DNA of 64,000 nt, taken from contig NC_063050.1 in the NCBI RefSeq assembly GCF_018812025.1, positions 13,247,037-13,311,036 on the forward strand. Reading direction: 5' to 3'. Under the pieces are notes generated by a model, which was not told where the DNA came from, searched no databases, and was given only the letters and a program-made list of their open reading frames with translations. The position numbers were made by a program, and so were the translations under genes. Shown here piece after piece: positions 34,961 to 46,769 of the stretch; position 1 is the first letter of the stretch, and the number at the start of each line of letters is the position of its first letter. Source of the stretch: Megalobrama amblycephala. Its lineage: Eukaryota; Chordata; Actinopteri; Cypriniformes; Xenocyprididae.

Positions 34961-36245
34961 AACAAAATGATCTTACTTTATATTTTGTTACTTACTTTAT
35001 ATATATTTTTATTTTGTTTCAGGTTTTCCTCTTTTTTTTTATAACAAATACTGTCGTCAGCTTTTCTTGCAGGTCCTGCTCCACAAAAGCTCTGAAGCAA
35101 ATGCACAGACATCAAGAATCAGAAAAGTGCTGTAATAAGTCTGTTTAAATTCCAATAATTAAAATAAACTAGACTTTAGATTTAAATACACTTTGTATTC
35201 ATTTCTGTAGTATCCTCACTCAAAGCCTTTGATGGCATCATTCCTCCACCGGATAAACACACGTGATCATCTGTCCCTGTAACATCAGACAAGATTCACG
35301 TTTCCTCTGAGATTTATGTGCTCAAATCTACATTCACATGTTGATGATGTGTTAACTCACTTCTTATCCAATACAAATGTTCCTTAATTTATTAACAATA
35401 CTAATGGACAAATAAAATAGATTAAACTTATGTGTAGTTACTGTAGATTTGTTTATTTACATTATTTTCATTCATGTAATGTAAACAGTGTTGACAACAG
35501 TGAATAATAGCACACACACATCACTCATAATACATAATCCAGCACTCATAAGTCATAATATTTGAAGAAGATGTTCGTGTCAGATGTTAAATAAACATTT
35601 AGTAAGCATCTTTAAGATGTATATGGTTTAGAATATGTAAATCCACTTTGGAGAATTAAGGTGTGTTTATCCCGTTATCTATACATAATAAATTGTATTT
35701 TTACTGCAAAATCACAACAATAGTGTCTAGCATCTTTACACATTCAGCAGTTTACTCTACAGTAGTTCAGCAAATGTGTTTTTGGTTTTCAATACTCACA
35801 TTTGACAGCATCCGCGCCGCTTTTCTCCTCCGTGTTCGATTATGACGTATCCTCTCCCGTGGCCTGCTGGGATAGAAAAGTATCCAGCAAGGAATACTTC
35901 AGAATCTGGGCGGAAGCAGTAGGCCATTCGGGAACTCCTCGACTACTATTTTATGATTACTGAGGTTTCTGACATACTTTATTGCTCGCCTACTGCTTTC
36001 CCCTATTATATATTAGGTAAGTAGGCGGTTTCGGACGCACTTTAAGTAGGCGCACGTCCGAATCTCGCGAGAATTAGTACGTCACGCAGGTAATTTTCAC
36101 CTACTCTTTTTGCTTCAGACATACTTATTCGCTCGCCTACTGCTTTTCCCCTACTAAATAGTAGAGAAGTAGGCGGTTTCGGACGCAGCCTAACAGTCCC
36201 AGTGCTCTCCTCTCATGCTTTATGAATAAAACACATGTAAAGTCA

Positions 36246-37430
36246 CGTGTGGCTGGGTATAAACACGACAGGAGAATATCAAAACACAAACAGTCTTTAT
36301 TAAATCCAGCAGGGGAATCACAGGAGAATGGGAAAACACAACCACTTAACATTGACAAGACGGGACAAAGAACTGAACAAAACAGAGAGAAAATATACCA
36401 CACTAAATGAGGGAACTAATGAGGTAATTAATGAACACCAGGTGAACAAAATGAAACTGACACAGACTTGGAAACTAGGTCAGTTTATTTTGACAGGAAA
36501 AAACACACTGAACAGAACATAATGCTGACATTAGCGGCATTTAGCGACTTTTTGAGTGACTTTAGCTGCTTTCCATTGAAAATAGTTGACAACACTGTAC
36601 AGAGGAACATTATTTTGGTAATTACTGATGTGTTCATGGTTACAGGTGATCGCCTTATGTGAATGTCACTAATGACATCAAAACTCTCAATAAGAAAATA
36701 AATATGGACCTGAAAAATGTGAGCAGGTAAATGTAAGTTATTATAACTTGGCTAGCCTATTTATAGACAAAGTAGAAACTGGTGTAAAGATTGGCATTAT
36801 CAACATGTTTTGTGAACCTTGTCCTGACAGCTCTAAAATATAAATAATTATTACAGACCATAATGATTTAAAGCAAAAACACGGTTTGGAAGATGGTTTT
36901 ACAATGTTTTCCTCATTTAATTTTTCATTAAATTTGTTAGTTAACATAGTACACAAAGAGTTATAAAGTATTTTTTACTGTATTACAGATGTGAAAAACA
37001 TGAAAAATACAATACCCGGCACATTACAGTAATGAGAGTTTGGTGTAAAATGTGTTATATTGTCATGAGAATGATGTCATAAGGAGACTTTCTGACAATG
37101 TTCAGATTTAATGAATTTAGCAATAAAATTTGTTTGACGAGACAGTTTGACGAGACGAGAGGAAACATCTGTTCTGCTCTGACTGTACAAAGCGAGAGCT
37201 AAAAGACCTTTGACTATTACAGGTATCAGTGTGTGTGTGTGTGTGTGTGTGTGTGATACTGACAATCAATTAAGATCGTAATAAAAGAGCTGATTATAAA
37301 TCGAAATCCATCCATATCCAAACAGAAAAACAGTCCCATAAATGTGTATGTGAAATCAAGAGAAGAGGGAAATGAGAACATGACCTGTGCTGGACTCAAA
37401 TCCAGTTCTCCAGCATCAATAAACCACACG
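36246..37430. other. Non-coding stretch between LTR and receptor A
   Basis: Includes a repeat-like segment (about 36246-36480, GAGGGAACTAATGAGGTAAT) and a (GT)n tract at 37228-37255. No gene seen. Confidence 0.5.
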
Positions 37431-37434
37431 ATCT

Positions 37435-40400
37435 TTACTTGCATGAGCTGTAGATCACATCCTCAGACCTGGAGAGAAATAAATATATTAATGTGGCATT
37501 TAAGAAAGTCCCATCAGCAGGTGAGCTCTGATTCAGCATTGATCATGTTTTATTGGGGTTCAGATGAATGAATGGTTTCTCACCTGTTGGCTTCAGATGG
37601 ATGATGCGTCTCAATGGTCTGACAGTCGTTCTCTTCAGTCTTCTTCATGTCTTTGTTCTTGAAGTGATGGACACTGGCATACTGAACCTCTCCAACATCT
37701 CCAGAGTCTGTTTCTGTTTGTTTTCTCCCGGAGCGTTCGGGTTTAATGTTTTCATACAGATCATCCCTCTGATTGGCTGATACGAGTGAATACAGTGGAT
37801 CGTCATTGGTCAGAGCCGTTTCTGCTGATCTGTCAGAGCGATCCTCCTGCAGTTTATCACATAAAATATCACAGAAATATAACAACAGATCAATCATTCA
37901 GAAACACATGTGACTGTGAGTTACTTGCACATTGTTCTCCAGATTGTTTTCATGTCAAATATTTGTCAATGTTTGTATTTTCTAGTTAAATATAATATCC
38001 ATGTCATTGTAGATTCAGGCATGAATCACTAAACTTGCCTGATTTTGTCTGATAACTTCAGCTCCACCATCTCTCCTCTTCTTCCTGGAGAAAAAATGTT
38101 TTCGTTAGAAAGTACTGAAAAGTTTCATTTATTGTAAGAAATTTTTAATATAACTGATAGTGGTTTAAGTTCAACAAATTTTGCAAAAGAATTTAATTCA
38201 GGAGCTGCTCAACATTCACTCACTTTATGAACATAATGAAGATGATGATGAAGATAATGATGAAGATCAATCCTCCATATCCCGCCACGATCCCAGAAAC
38301 TGTGTGCAGAGCAGCTCTCTGAACCCCTAAAACAAGAAGATCATGAAGATCATTTCACACGTGAGACAGATGAACCTGAAAGAGTGTCTGTTTATAGAAA
38401 ATACCTTTAACAGTGAGAGAAACAGACGCTGATCTCTGAGATCCATATTTATTCTGAGCCTCACAGTAGAAGCGTCCACTGAAACTGGAGCTAAAGCTGG
38501 AGATGCTGAAACTCTGTCCAGATCCAACAGCTGAGGTTTCATCCTCCTTAAACCAGCTGAAGTTCAGAGCAGGAGGGTTTGAATCACTGCTGCAGTTCAG
38601 AGTCACTGAATCTCCTGACACTATTTCACCAGACGGACTGATGGACACTGAGACGCTCTTTGGAGGATCTACATGAAATATATATAAAACAGCGATGAAA
38701 AAAGAGCAAATCTACATCTGAACTGGTGTCAACACAGCTAACAGACTTTGATTTTAAGAATGTTCTCTAAATATTCAGTGTTGGTTCTGGGAATGTAAAC
38801 CAGAACCAACTTAATTTTGATTTAAAATTCAACATTCTAAGAACGTTGATTTGTAACATTCCAAGAACATGAAAATGTCCAGTTTCCTTAATGTTAGTAG
38901 AATGTTATTTAAAGGTTAGTATGATGTTCCTGAAACATTCTTTCAATCATTCAAACACCTGCTGTGAACAAACACTGAAAGAAAGAGAAATAAGAACACA
39001 AACTACAACTTTCTTCAGCCACAGCCTTAGATGAACTGAAGATAAAAGACATTAAATCTCTGAAGATATGATTAAACAACTCCACAAACAGCATTACCAG
39101 CTTCACTTATTACTAACCAGACTGACTTTATTTCTGCCACATGTCTACAGAAGCTCTTAATGAGAATTAAAGGAGGTTTAGATGTTGATGTCTTATTTAA
39201 AATGTTTAGTTTGAGGTCACCATCATGGTGATCAGTGTTTGCTTTAGTTGAGCTCTTGACCCTTGACTTTTGTTGAGCTTCTTTATGAGCAATTGCAGGT
39301 GTTTCCAGAAAACATTTCTGCATTGATAAACCAGACCAACATGTCTGGAAGTCAATAAAACAATATTATATTTACAGATTTGTCAACCCATTCATGCTTT
39401 AAATTAATTTATCATATAAATAAGGTAATAAGAATAAATCATGTCTAATAAACAAAAATGTCATACAGTCTGTATGAAATTATCAAACAAATCTGGACTA
39501 AATTCTGAATAATCTGTGAACTATTTCACTAAAATAAACAGTGGTGGACAAATTACACAAATCAAGTAGCCTACTTTAGTAAAAGTACAGATATAATAAA
39601 ATATTACTCCAGTAAAAGTATGAAAGTATGAAAAGTACTGATTCATAAATGATTATTTTGTCAATTTTAAATGCTATTTAATAATTTATATAATAAATAA
39701 TTTACTTTTTAATATTATTATATAATTGACTTAATAATTATATAATAATAATAATAAATAGGCTACGTAAATAATTTTATATTATATATTTTATATAATC
39801 CTACTGCTCAAAATACCTGGGGTTTTCCCAAAATAACCACTATATGTTAGTCACTAGTTCTAGGTTGTGACAGACTTGTGAATTCAGTTAACTGGAGACT
39901 TGCTCTGAGTCTGAACGGATGATTTCATCAATGAGTTGTTGACTCGAGAACATCTGCAGATCAGTCCAATTCACAAATGAATTGTTTGGTGTGAACTGAT
40001 TTATCAGGTTCATTGAGAAGAATCAGTTCATTCATAAATTGAACACTGCTTTTGCTTCTCGGAGCACATGATGATTTCTTCATTTCAGAATAAGGTTCTC
40101 TCTCTCTTTCTTTCAGTGTTTGTTCACAGCAGGTGTTTGAATGATTGAAACAGTGTTTCAGGAACATCATACTAACCTTTAAATAACATTCTACTAACAT
40201 TAAGGAAACTGAACATTTTCATGTTCTTGGAATGTTACAAATCAACGTTCTTAGAATGTTGAATTTTAGATGAAAATAAACGTTCCTATAACATCAAGAA
40301 AACTGGACGTTTTTAATGTTCCCAGAACCAACACTGAACGTTCTTATAAGAAAATTCTGTTAGCTGGTCGTTACTGTCCACCACTGAATATTAATGCATC

Positions 40401-42029
40401 AGTTTGTACTCACATTCGACATTAAGATAAACAGCAGGAGAGCTCAGATGATCATTATTTCCTCTTATTTCACACTGATAGTTTCCTTCATCAGAACGAC
40501 TGACTGACCACAGATGAAGCTGATACTCTGTTCTATCAGTGAATCTCTGTGTGTTTCTGTACCAGATGAATGTTGTTTGTTCAGTCAGAGAGCAGCTGCT
40601 TTTACATGTCAGAGTGACTGAATCTCCCTCTTTCACTCTCTGCTGTGTCTCCACCTGCAGGTCTGACACAACAACAACAACAATAACAACAACATCTGAT
40701 TCACTGTGATAATACTAAAATAATAATATTAAAACTCTAAACTGAAGCACTATGCCAGCAGCCATATCACCCTGTAGCCCAAGACCGGTTGCCCACTGAA
40801 GCTAAGCAGGGCTGAGCCTGGTTAGTACCTTGATGGGAGACCTCCTGGGAAAACCAAGTAGCTGCTGGAAGAGGTGTTGGTAAGGCCAGCAGGGGGTGCT
40901 CACCCTGTGGTCTGTGTGGGTCCTAATGCCCCAGTATAGTGACGGGGACACTGTACTGTAACAAGCACCGTCCTTCGGATGAGACGTTAAACCGAGGTCC
41001 TGACTCTCTGTGGTCATTAAAAATCCCATGGCACTTCTCGTAAAGAGTAGGGGTGTAACCCCGGTGTCCTGGCCAAATTCCCTCCATAGGCCCTTATCAA
41101 TCACGGCCTCCTAATAATCCCCATCCATTGAATTGGGTCTTTCACTCTCTCTCCTCTCCACCTTCAGCTGGTGTGTGGTGAGCGCACTGGCGCCGTTGTA
41201 CTGTGGCTGCCGTCGCATCATCCAAGTGGATGCTGCACACTGGTGGTGGATGAGGAGAGACCCCTGATATGATTGTAAAAGCGCTTTGGGTGTACAGTAG
41301 TACATATGAAAGCGCTATATAAATGCCTCATTCATTCATTCATTCATTCACTATAGACAGCAATTATATAATATATGTTTCTGTGGTACAGATGATAGTT
41401 TATTCAAAAGATAATAAAAATGTTTCTATTTCTTGGAGTTCACTTTACCTGTGACATTAAGATGAGCTCCAGGAATCACCGTCCATCTTATATTCCAATC
41501 ATCTGTAAATCTGCAGTAGTAGACGTGTTTATCAGCTTCTGTTACATTCGTCAAAGTGATGCTGGAAGTGTCTTCATCACTCAAACACTCAATCCATCCT
41601 CTCTTCTCTGGATCTGAACACAGATCAGGTGATTCTCCAACAGTTACAGCAGTTTTTGTCCACGTGACTGTTTTGATGTCATAATATTCAGGAAGTGTTA
41701 CAGTACAGGATATTTTCACTGTTGATCCCTTTAATGCACAAACATATGAAGGGCTGTAATTCACTCCCCAATCCTGCTGACCATCAACCCCTGAAACACA
41801 GAAATGAGAAATGAAGAGACTTTCAGGTGTTTCAAATGTACAAAAAAATATCTTTTAACTTCTGAATATTTTTATGTCAGCTGACAGTAAAACACTGATG
41901 TCAGTTTGTAAGTGTGAAGATCTCAGTCATCTTTAGTTCAAATATCTGTATAGTGAGTGAAACTGAAGACTCACCCGCAGTCATGATCACTACGATCAGA
42001 GGAAGAGACTTTATGAGAGACGACACCAT
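37435..42029 (-). CDS. CD22/SIGLEC-like inhibitory Ig receptor, copy A
   Basis: Exons in transcription order: 42029-41975, 41790-41449, 40662-40414, 38668-38405, 38326-38224, 38084-38039, 37846-37584, 37468-37435. All phases match: 1356 bases, 451 residues plus TAA. Residues 1-19 are a signal peptide. About 19-132 is a V-type Ig domain (VKISC, then DKHVYYC). About 133-215 is an Ig domain (VTLTC, then GNYQCE). About 216-303 is a C2-type domain (VTLNCSSDSN, then GRFYCEAQN). The next exon carries an Ile/Phe-rich membrane segment, followed by a KKKRR stop-transfer. The tail has Y372 (PLYSLV), Y384 (DLYENI), a canonical ITIM at Y409 (VQYASV) and a last tyrosine Y447 (VIYSSC). Such receptors bind glycans or surface ligands and recruit SH2 phosphatases in B cells and other leukocytes. 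The intron after exon 6 starts with GC instead of GT. The match to fish CD22-like genes is by domain order and motifs; the true ligand is unknown. Confidence 0.85.
38755..40370. mobile_element. Fold-back repeat arms in receptor A intron
   Basis: The left arm (about 38758-38935: AATATTCAGTGTTGGTTCTG, then CATTCCAAGAACATGAAAAT) and the right arm (about 40145-40350) are inverted copies. The same family closes units A and B (45748-46235 and 63050-63312). The interior 38936-40140 contains other non-coding DNA. Confidence 0.65.
40753..41350 (+). mobile_element. SINE3-type element (5S rRNA-derived), near full length
   Basis: The first about 110 bases match 5S rRNA: CCATATCACCCTG, the A-box region AAGCTAAGCAGGG, CCTGGTTAGTACC and the C-box GATGGGAGACC. 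A unique body follows. It ends GCGCTTTGGGTGTACAG, AAGCGCTATATAAATG and (CATT)n, like the 3' end of a partner LINE. This is the structure of zebrafish SINE3. It lies in the intron between the V and second Ig exons of receptor A, opposite to the gene, and is absent from the matching introns of B. Confidence 0.88.
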
Positions 42030-42034
42030 AGTGA

Positions 42035-43390
42035 CTTCTGCAATCAGAAAACTGACAATTACCACATTATAATGTGACATGAATTATGATAATCACAAAA
42101 GTCTTATTCTCTTTGCAAAAAAAATAAAATAAAAAATCTCTCAAGTCAAGAAGATCAAGATGCCAAAACTTTTTTGGTGAAGACAGCAAAGCTGAGATGC
42201 TCCAGAACATCTGACAATCTCATTCTTTTCTCATGCAGTTTCTCCCAATGAGCGTAGATTTGGGTCTTTCCAAACTCCTTTCCAAAGGCCTTTTTTCTTC
42301 TTCTTCTTAAAGCCCGTCCTCCTGCTGCGATGATCAATTCCTAACCTCTGGCCTCTTTTAATAGTGGCATGCCGCCAACTGGTCTGTTTTTTGAATGATC
42401 TTTCCAACACTATCCAGACTGCCAAATCCCTTACAATATTCACGAAACCACACCTCTTCCACGAGCGCTTAACCTGCTGAAGAAAAGAAAAGAAAAGAAA
42501 AGAAACTTCTACGCACTTCTTTCACTGTTCCTGAATCCTGCCTGTACTAGCTTTTCTATTCTAGAAAAGAAATTTTCTATATATTCTATTCTTTTATATT
42601 TTTCTATTTTCTATTCTAAACAATGTCTGAATAAAACTTTGTATTTGTTAGATCAAAATCTCAATAATAGGTAAAATATTTGTAGTCTCAGTCATCAGTT
42701 AAGAAACAGGCGCCTCAACCCCTGTGATGTGTGGCAGCAGCAGCGAGAGATTTCTCAGGAGAATGACCAGACACAGATCAAGTGTGGTACAAAGCATTCT
42801 CAGATTTATTCAGGAAGAAGGGTCATATTTATAGACGTAGGTCAAACAACAATCTCCAGGATGGCTTGAGCATCCAATCATATGACTTAAGAATCAAACC
42901 TTACCATGTATGGCATTTCAAGAAAAAATAATAACAAATAAGAAATGTATGTGCGTAAATGTGTGTGTGTCTTCAACTTCTGGTTGTGTGTGAGAGTGTC
43001 GGTGTGTCCAAGGACTACTACTTCTTGTTTTGTCTAGGTAGGTACATGAGCTGCACAATGGAAAAATCCCAAGACACAGAGAAAGTCAAAAAGTGAAGCC
43101 CAAGAAATAAGAATTTATTTAACAGCATTACTTACACTTCTCGTGTTTATTGTCTCTGGTAAATCGCTTGTTATTGATCATCTGTAAATCGCTTTCTGAT
43201 AAATAAATGAATGTAAATGTACATAAAAGTTGTAATTCTCCTCACTGTGTTGCAACACACAGAAGCTCTAGCAGGGGAAGGAAAGGGATCTTCTAGGTTT
43301 GTGGAAGGAGGAAACGCTCTTTTTTCAGAGGCAGGAAGTTCTGCATCAAAGTTTTTTAAAGGTTACACATAACACTTTCTATCAGAGTAA
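42035..43390. other. 5' flank of receptor A
   Basis: Non-coding; 42113-42510 matches 61680-62120 and 43230-43370 matches 62300-62440 in unit B. Includes a short (AAAAG)n tract at 42480-42505. The core promoter is not identifiable with confidence. Confidence 0.5.
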
Positions 43391-45745
43391 ATCATAACAA
43401 ATATTGTTATTGGTAAAGTAAAGAAATAAAATAAATTAACAAATAAAACAATATTAAAAATCCTGAATGTTTTTTTACAAAACTATGGCAAAACCATGTA
43501 GCCTACTTAAAGTGAAAGTGAAAGTGAAAAATTGGAACAAATAAATTAATATAAAACAAATACGGTCTTCTATCTCAACTTCATATGGTGTGTCTTGTTT
43601 CTGGTTCCAAGAAGAACATTTAGATGTTGGTTTTATTCACACAACTGCAGCACAACAACAACATGCCACTGAACTGAACAAGTGAGAAAAGCTCGCTGAG
43701 TTTTCCTAAGCGTGTGTCGTATATCTCCCTCTAGAGGAACATATTGCAGTTGTTTTGACTGAGTTTGAAGTTCAAATGTTAAATAAACTAATTAAAAATG
43801 CATACAGTTTCACTCTAAGAAGAAATGTGTAGAAAAATGACACATATTATGTGTAGCACTTTAGTTTACACATTTTGTGTCAATATTGCATAAAAATGTG
43901 TTGGAAGAATTCAATTGTTTTACACATATTATGTGTAGTTTTAAAATACACAACCTGTGTATTTGTTCACAGCATCAACACAATCTGTGCAGCCAAGAAC
44001 ACCTGTAATGTGTTTATATTACACATTTACACAACTTTGTGTTCATTTCAGAGGTGAAGATCAGACCTCCAAAACCAAGACCATTCAAAACCAGAGGTGT
44101 GGACGAGACCAGACTTTCCAAGACCAAAACCAGACCATTCAATCAAGATAATTCATTAATCGTGTGACTATTGAACATTAATGATGAACACCTGCTGTTA
44201 AAATCACAATTTTAAGTTACCATCATGGAGATCAGGGGTTGCTTTAGTTGGGCTCTTGACTTTTTAATAGTAGATTTTGTTTGGCTGCTGTAACTGAGGT
44301 ATAACAGCCAGAGAAGCAAAGAGAAAAGATGATCAGGTGGTGTTGGTTATGTTTTCACATAATCTTTATTTGACCTGAATCACTGAACTCATTTAGAGCC
44401 CAATCTCTGAGTTAGATTTACATTATTGATTACAGCAGCACTGTGATTCTACAGCAGAAGATCAGCTTTTTCAATATAATCTGAAGGATTTCTCAAACAA
44501 AATCTATTGAAAAGTCAAGGGTCAAGAGCCCAAAGCAAACCCTGATCTCCATGATGGTAACTTAAATGTGATTTTCTTTGGTGATTCTGCTTGTTAACAT
44601 CAGATCACCTTCCTGACACATTTGCTATCAAAATGAACACAAGTGTTCCCAAAACACAAGCACTGGTATTGTAAGTGATGTTTTTTGACTGGACTTGACA
44701 AAGAGATCATTGTAAATTTGATCTTCATTTTCAGAAGTAGCACAGGTGTTTTATTTGTTGTTGTTTTCCTCTTTCCTTCAATGATTCTGCTTGTTAACAG
44801 AAGGTGTTCATCACTGGATTAATTACTTAATTATCTCATTAACTTCCCTCTTGAATGGTCTTGGTCTCGGTCTTGGAGGGTCTGGTCTTGACTACACCTC
44901 TGGTTAACCTTCCTGACACATTCACTGTGTTAAAATCATTGACTCAATGAATGTGTCAGAATTAACACAACAAGCGTCATCCATAAACTCACCCATTGAT
45001 GTGTAAGAATTTAACACAGTTGAGTCAGTTTTAACACATCCTTTCTAAGAGTGTTGACATGTCAACTTTCACAGGGTGTGTCTTGTTCCTGGTTTGAAGA
45101 ACCACATTTACATGCATGTTTTACTCTCATATGTAATTCAGGATAAACACCATTGGATTAAATTCAAACCTGTTAATAAATTCATTAAAAATATGCAGTA
45201 TTCTTCTATCTCAATGTGTTTCTGATTTCCAGAAAAAGATTTAGATGCTGGTTTTATTCACAGAACTACAGCACAACACATGCTATTGAAATTGTAACAA
45301 ATGTAAACAAATATATAAATGAATTTAAAATAAATACAGTCTTTTAAGATCAAGCCAACCCAGCTAGAAATGTTTTTGTTCTAGTAATGTTTTTAGAGAC
45401 AAGTTTTTGCCCAGATGATATTTCAACAGTCATATAATGTGTGTTTTCTGTCAGCTGTTTAGAATCAGAACAAACATTCACGAATGAATATTGATCAAAT
45501 TCCCTATTCTACTTATGGAAAAAATGGAACTGGCACTGTGTTCCTTCTGTAAGTAGAATAGGGAAGGCGTAGGACACACAGCGTAAGCTTTTTGAAGAAT
45601 ACGAAAGTGCGGTTTTGGCGGAAGCACTTGGAAGGCGATCATTTGTTTATATAAAGCATATACATTTACATTTTTTTCCAAAATGACTGATCGTTTCTCT
45701 AGATAAGACCCTTATTTCTCGTCTGGTATCATTTAAAGCCCTTTC
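43390..45745. other. Unit A-specific repeat-rich non-coding DNA
   Basis: Several inverted phrases recur (TTACACATATTATGTGTAG, AACACACAAGTGT-like blocks) and CATGGAGATCAGGG / CCCTGATCTCCATG lie at about 44224 and 44539, suggesting nested decayed repeats. No gene seen. Confidence 0.45.
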
Positions 45746-45747
45746 CC

Positions 45748-46243
45748 AGCTAACAGAATATTGTTATAAGAACGTTCTCTAAATATTCAGTGTTGGTTCT
45801 GGTAACATTAAAAACATCCAGTTTTCTTGATGTTACAGGAACGTTTGAACCACCAATCTCCATGATGAAGATCTTCAGAGATTTAATGTCTTTTATCTTC
45901 AGTTCATCTAAGGCTGTGGCTGAAGAAAGTTTTAGTTTGTGTTCTTATTTCTCTTTCTTTCAGTGTTTGTTCACAGCAGGTGTTTGAATGATTGAGAGAA
46001 TGTTTCAGGAACATCATACTAACCTTTAAATAACATTCTACTAACATTAAGGAAACTGAACATTTTCATATTATAATATAATGTTACAAATCAATGTTCC
46101 AAGAATGTTGAATTTTAGATCAAAATTAAGTTGAAAGAATGTTTGAGGAACATTATACCTTATAAAAACGTTCCCGAAACTGGACATTTTTAATGTTCCC
46201 AGAACCAACACTGAATATAGAGAACGTTCTTATAACAAAATTC
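45748..46243. mobile_element. Fold-back element closing unit A
   Basis: Left arm AGCTAACAGAATATTGTTAT and AAATATTCAGTGTTGGTTCT; right arm CAGAACCAACACTGAATA ending GTTCTTATAACAAAA. A near copy closes unit B at about 63050-63312. Confidence 0.7.
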
Positions 46244-46769
46244 TTCAGCTCAGGACTGCTGCATTGCAGACAAAAAGACTGACTTGACATTTTGCAAGTC
46301 TTTAAGAATTGTTTTTAAAATAACAAATACTGAGGTCTGAATAAAGCTGTGTTTTCCTCACTTTAATTAATGAGTTTATCTGTTAATGTTTGACTTTTTC
46401 CCCTCTTTCCCTCTTCTTGAATCTTGTCAGCTCCTGTGGCTTTATTGGACAGCAATGTCTGCCGCAGATCAATATTCTGCCCAACAAAGTCAAAACATAA
46501 TACACAACACTGAAACTGAATTTTGATTACTGATTCGATATTATATATTTCACACTCTTCTTCTCTGAATCTGACCATGGTTGAACCAGTCTGTTTCAGG
46601 GCAGATCAAAAGTTTTGCTCAAATTTGGGCTTCCTAACCCAGCTTTAAAAGTGTTGTATCAGGATGTCACTCAGTTTGTTATTCTTGTATTTGTTTGAAT
46701 GGATCAGCAGATTGTCCTGCATTCGTGACAGAACATTTGCTACTCAAATACTAAAAGCCTCACCCTCTG

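Larger units (their letters stand above)
33280..36190. mobile_element. PIF/Harbinger-type element inside the LTR, 2.9 kb
   Basis: The left end is GGCTGCGTCCGAAACCGCCT and the right end is its complement (AGGCGGTTTCGGACGCAGCC). It is flanked by TAA on both sides (33277-33279 and 36191-36193), the 3-base duplication of this superfamily. The right end is itself duplicated: CTACTGCTTT...GTAGGCGGTTTCGGACGCA occurs at about 35990-36040 and again at 36138-36190. No transposase frame is recognised inside, so it looks non-autonomous. Confidence 0.87.
33121..36245 (+). mobile_element. 3' LTR of copy A, split by a DNA transposon
   Basis: The LTR starts TGTAGTATATGCAGG after the polypurine tract, runs to 33279, then resumes at 36194 with CAGTCCCAGTGCTCTC and the polyadenylation hexamer AATAAA. 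The uninterrupted relative is the 5' LTR of copy B (51709-51893). The right end is uncertain because the last about 20 bases diverge. Confidence 0.8.
26840..46243. repeat. Tandem unit A (lectin + retroelement + Ig receptor)
   Basis: The phrase TTCTTCAGCTCAGGACTGCT starts three units at about 26840, 46244 and 63313. Units B and C are preceded by GTTCTTATAACAAAA, the end of the fold-back that closes the previous unit, while unit A has different DNA before it. Within the unit the order is lectin gene (+), Ty3/Gypsy remains (+), Ig receptor (-), then about 4 kb of repeats. Confidence 0.8.

Noticed and set aside
40753..40860. 5S rRNA gene
   Set aside because: 5S-like only in the first about 110 bases and diverged; the SINE body and LINE-type tail show it is SINE3.
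42155..42443. Minus-strand basic frames near the receptor A 5' flank
   Set aside because: Part of a duplicated repeat segment (also at 61790-61993); frames are not conserved between the copies.
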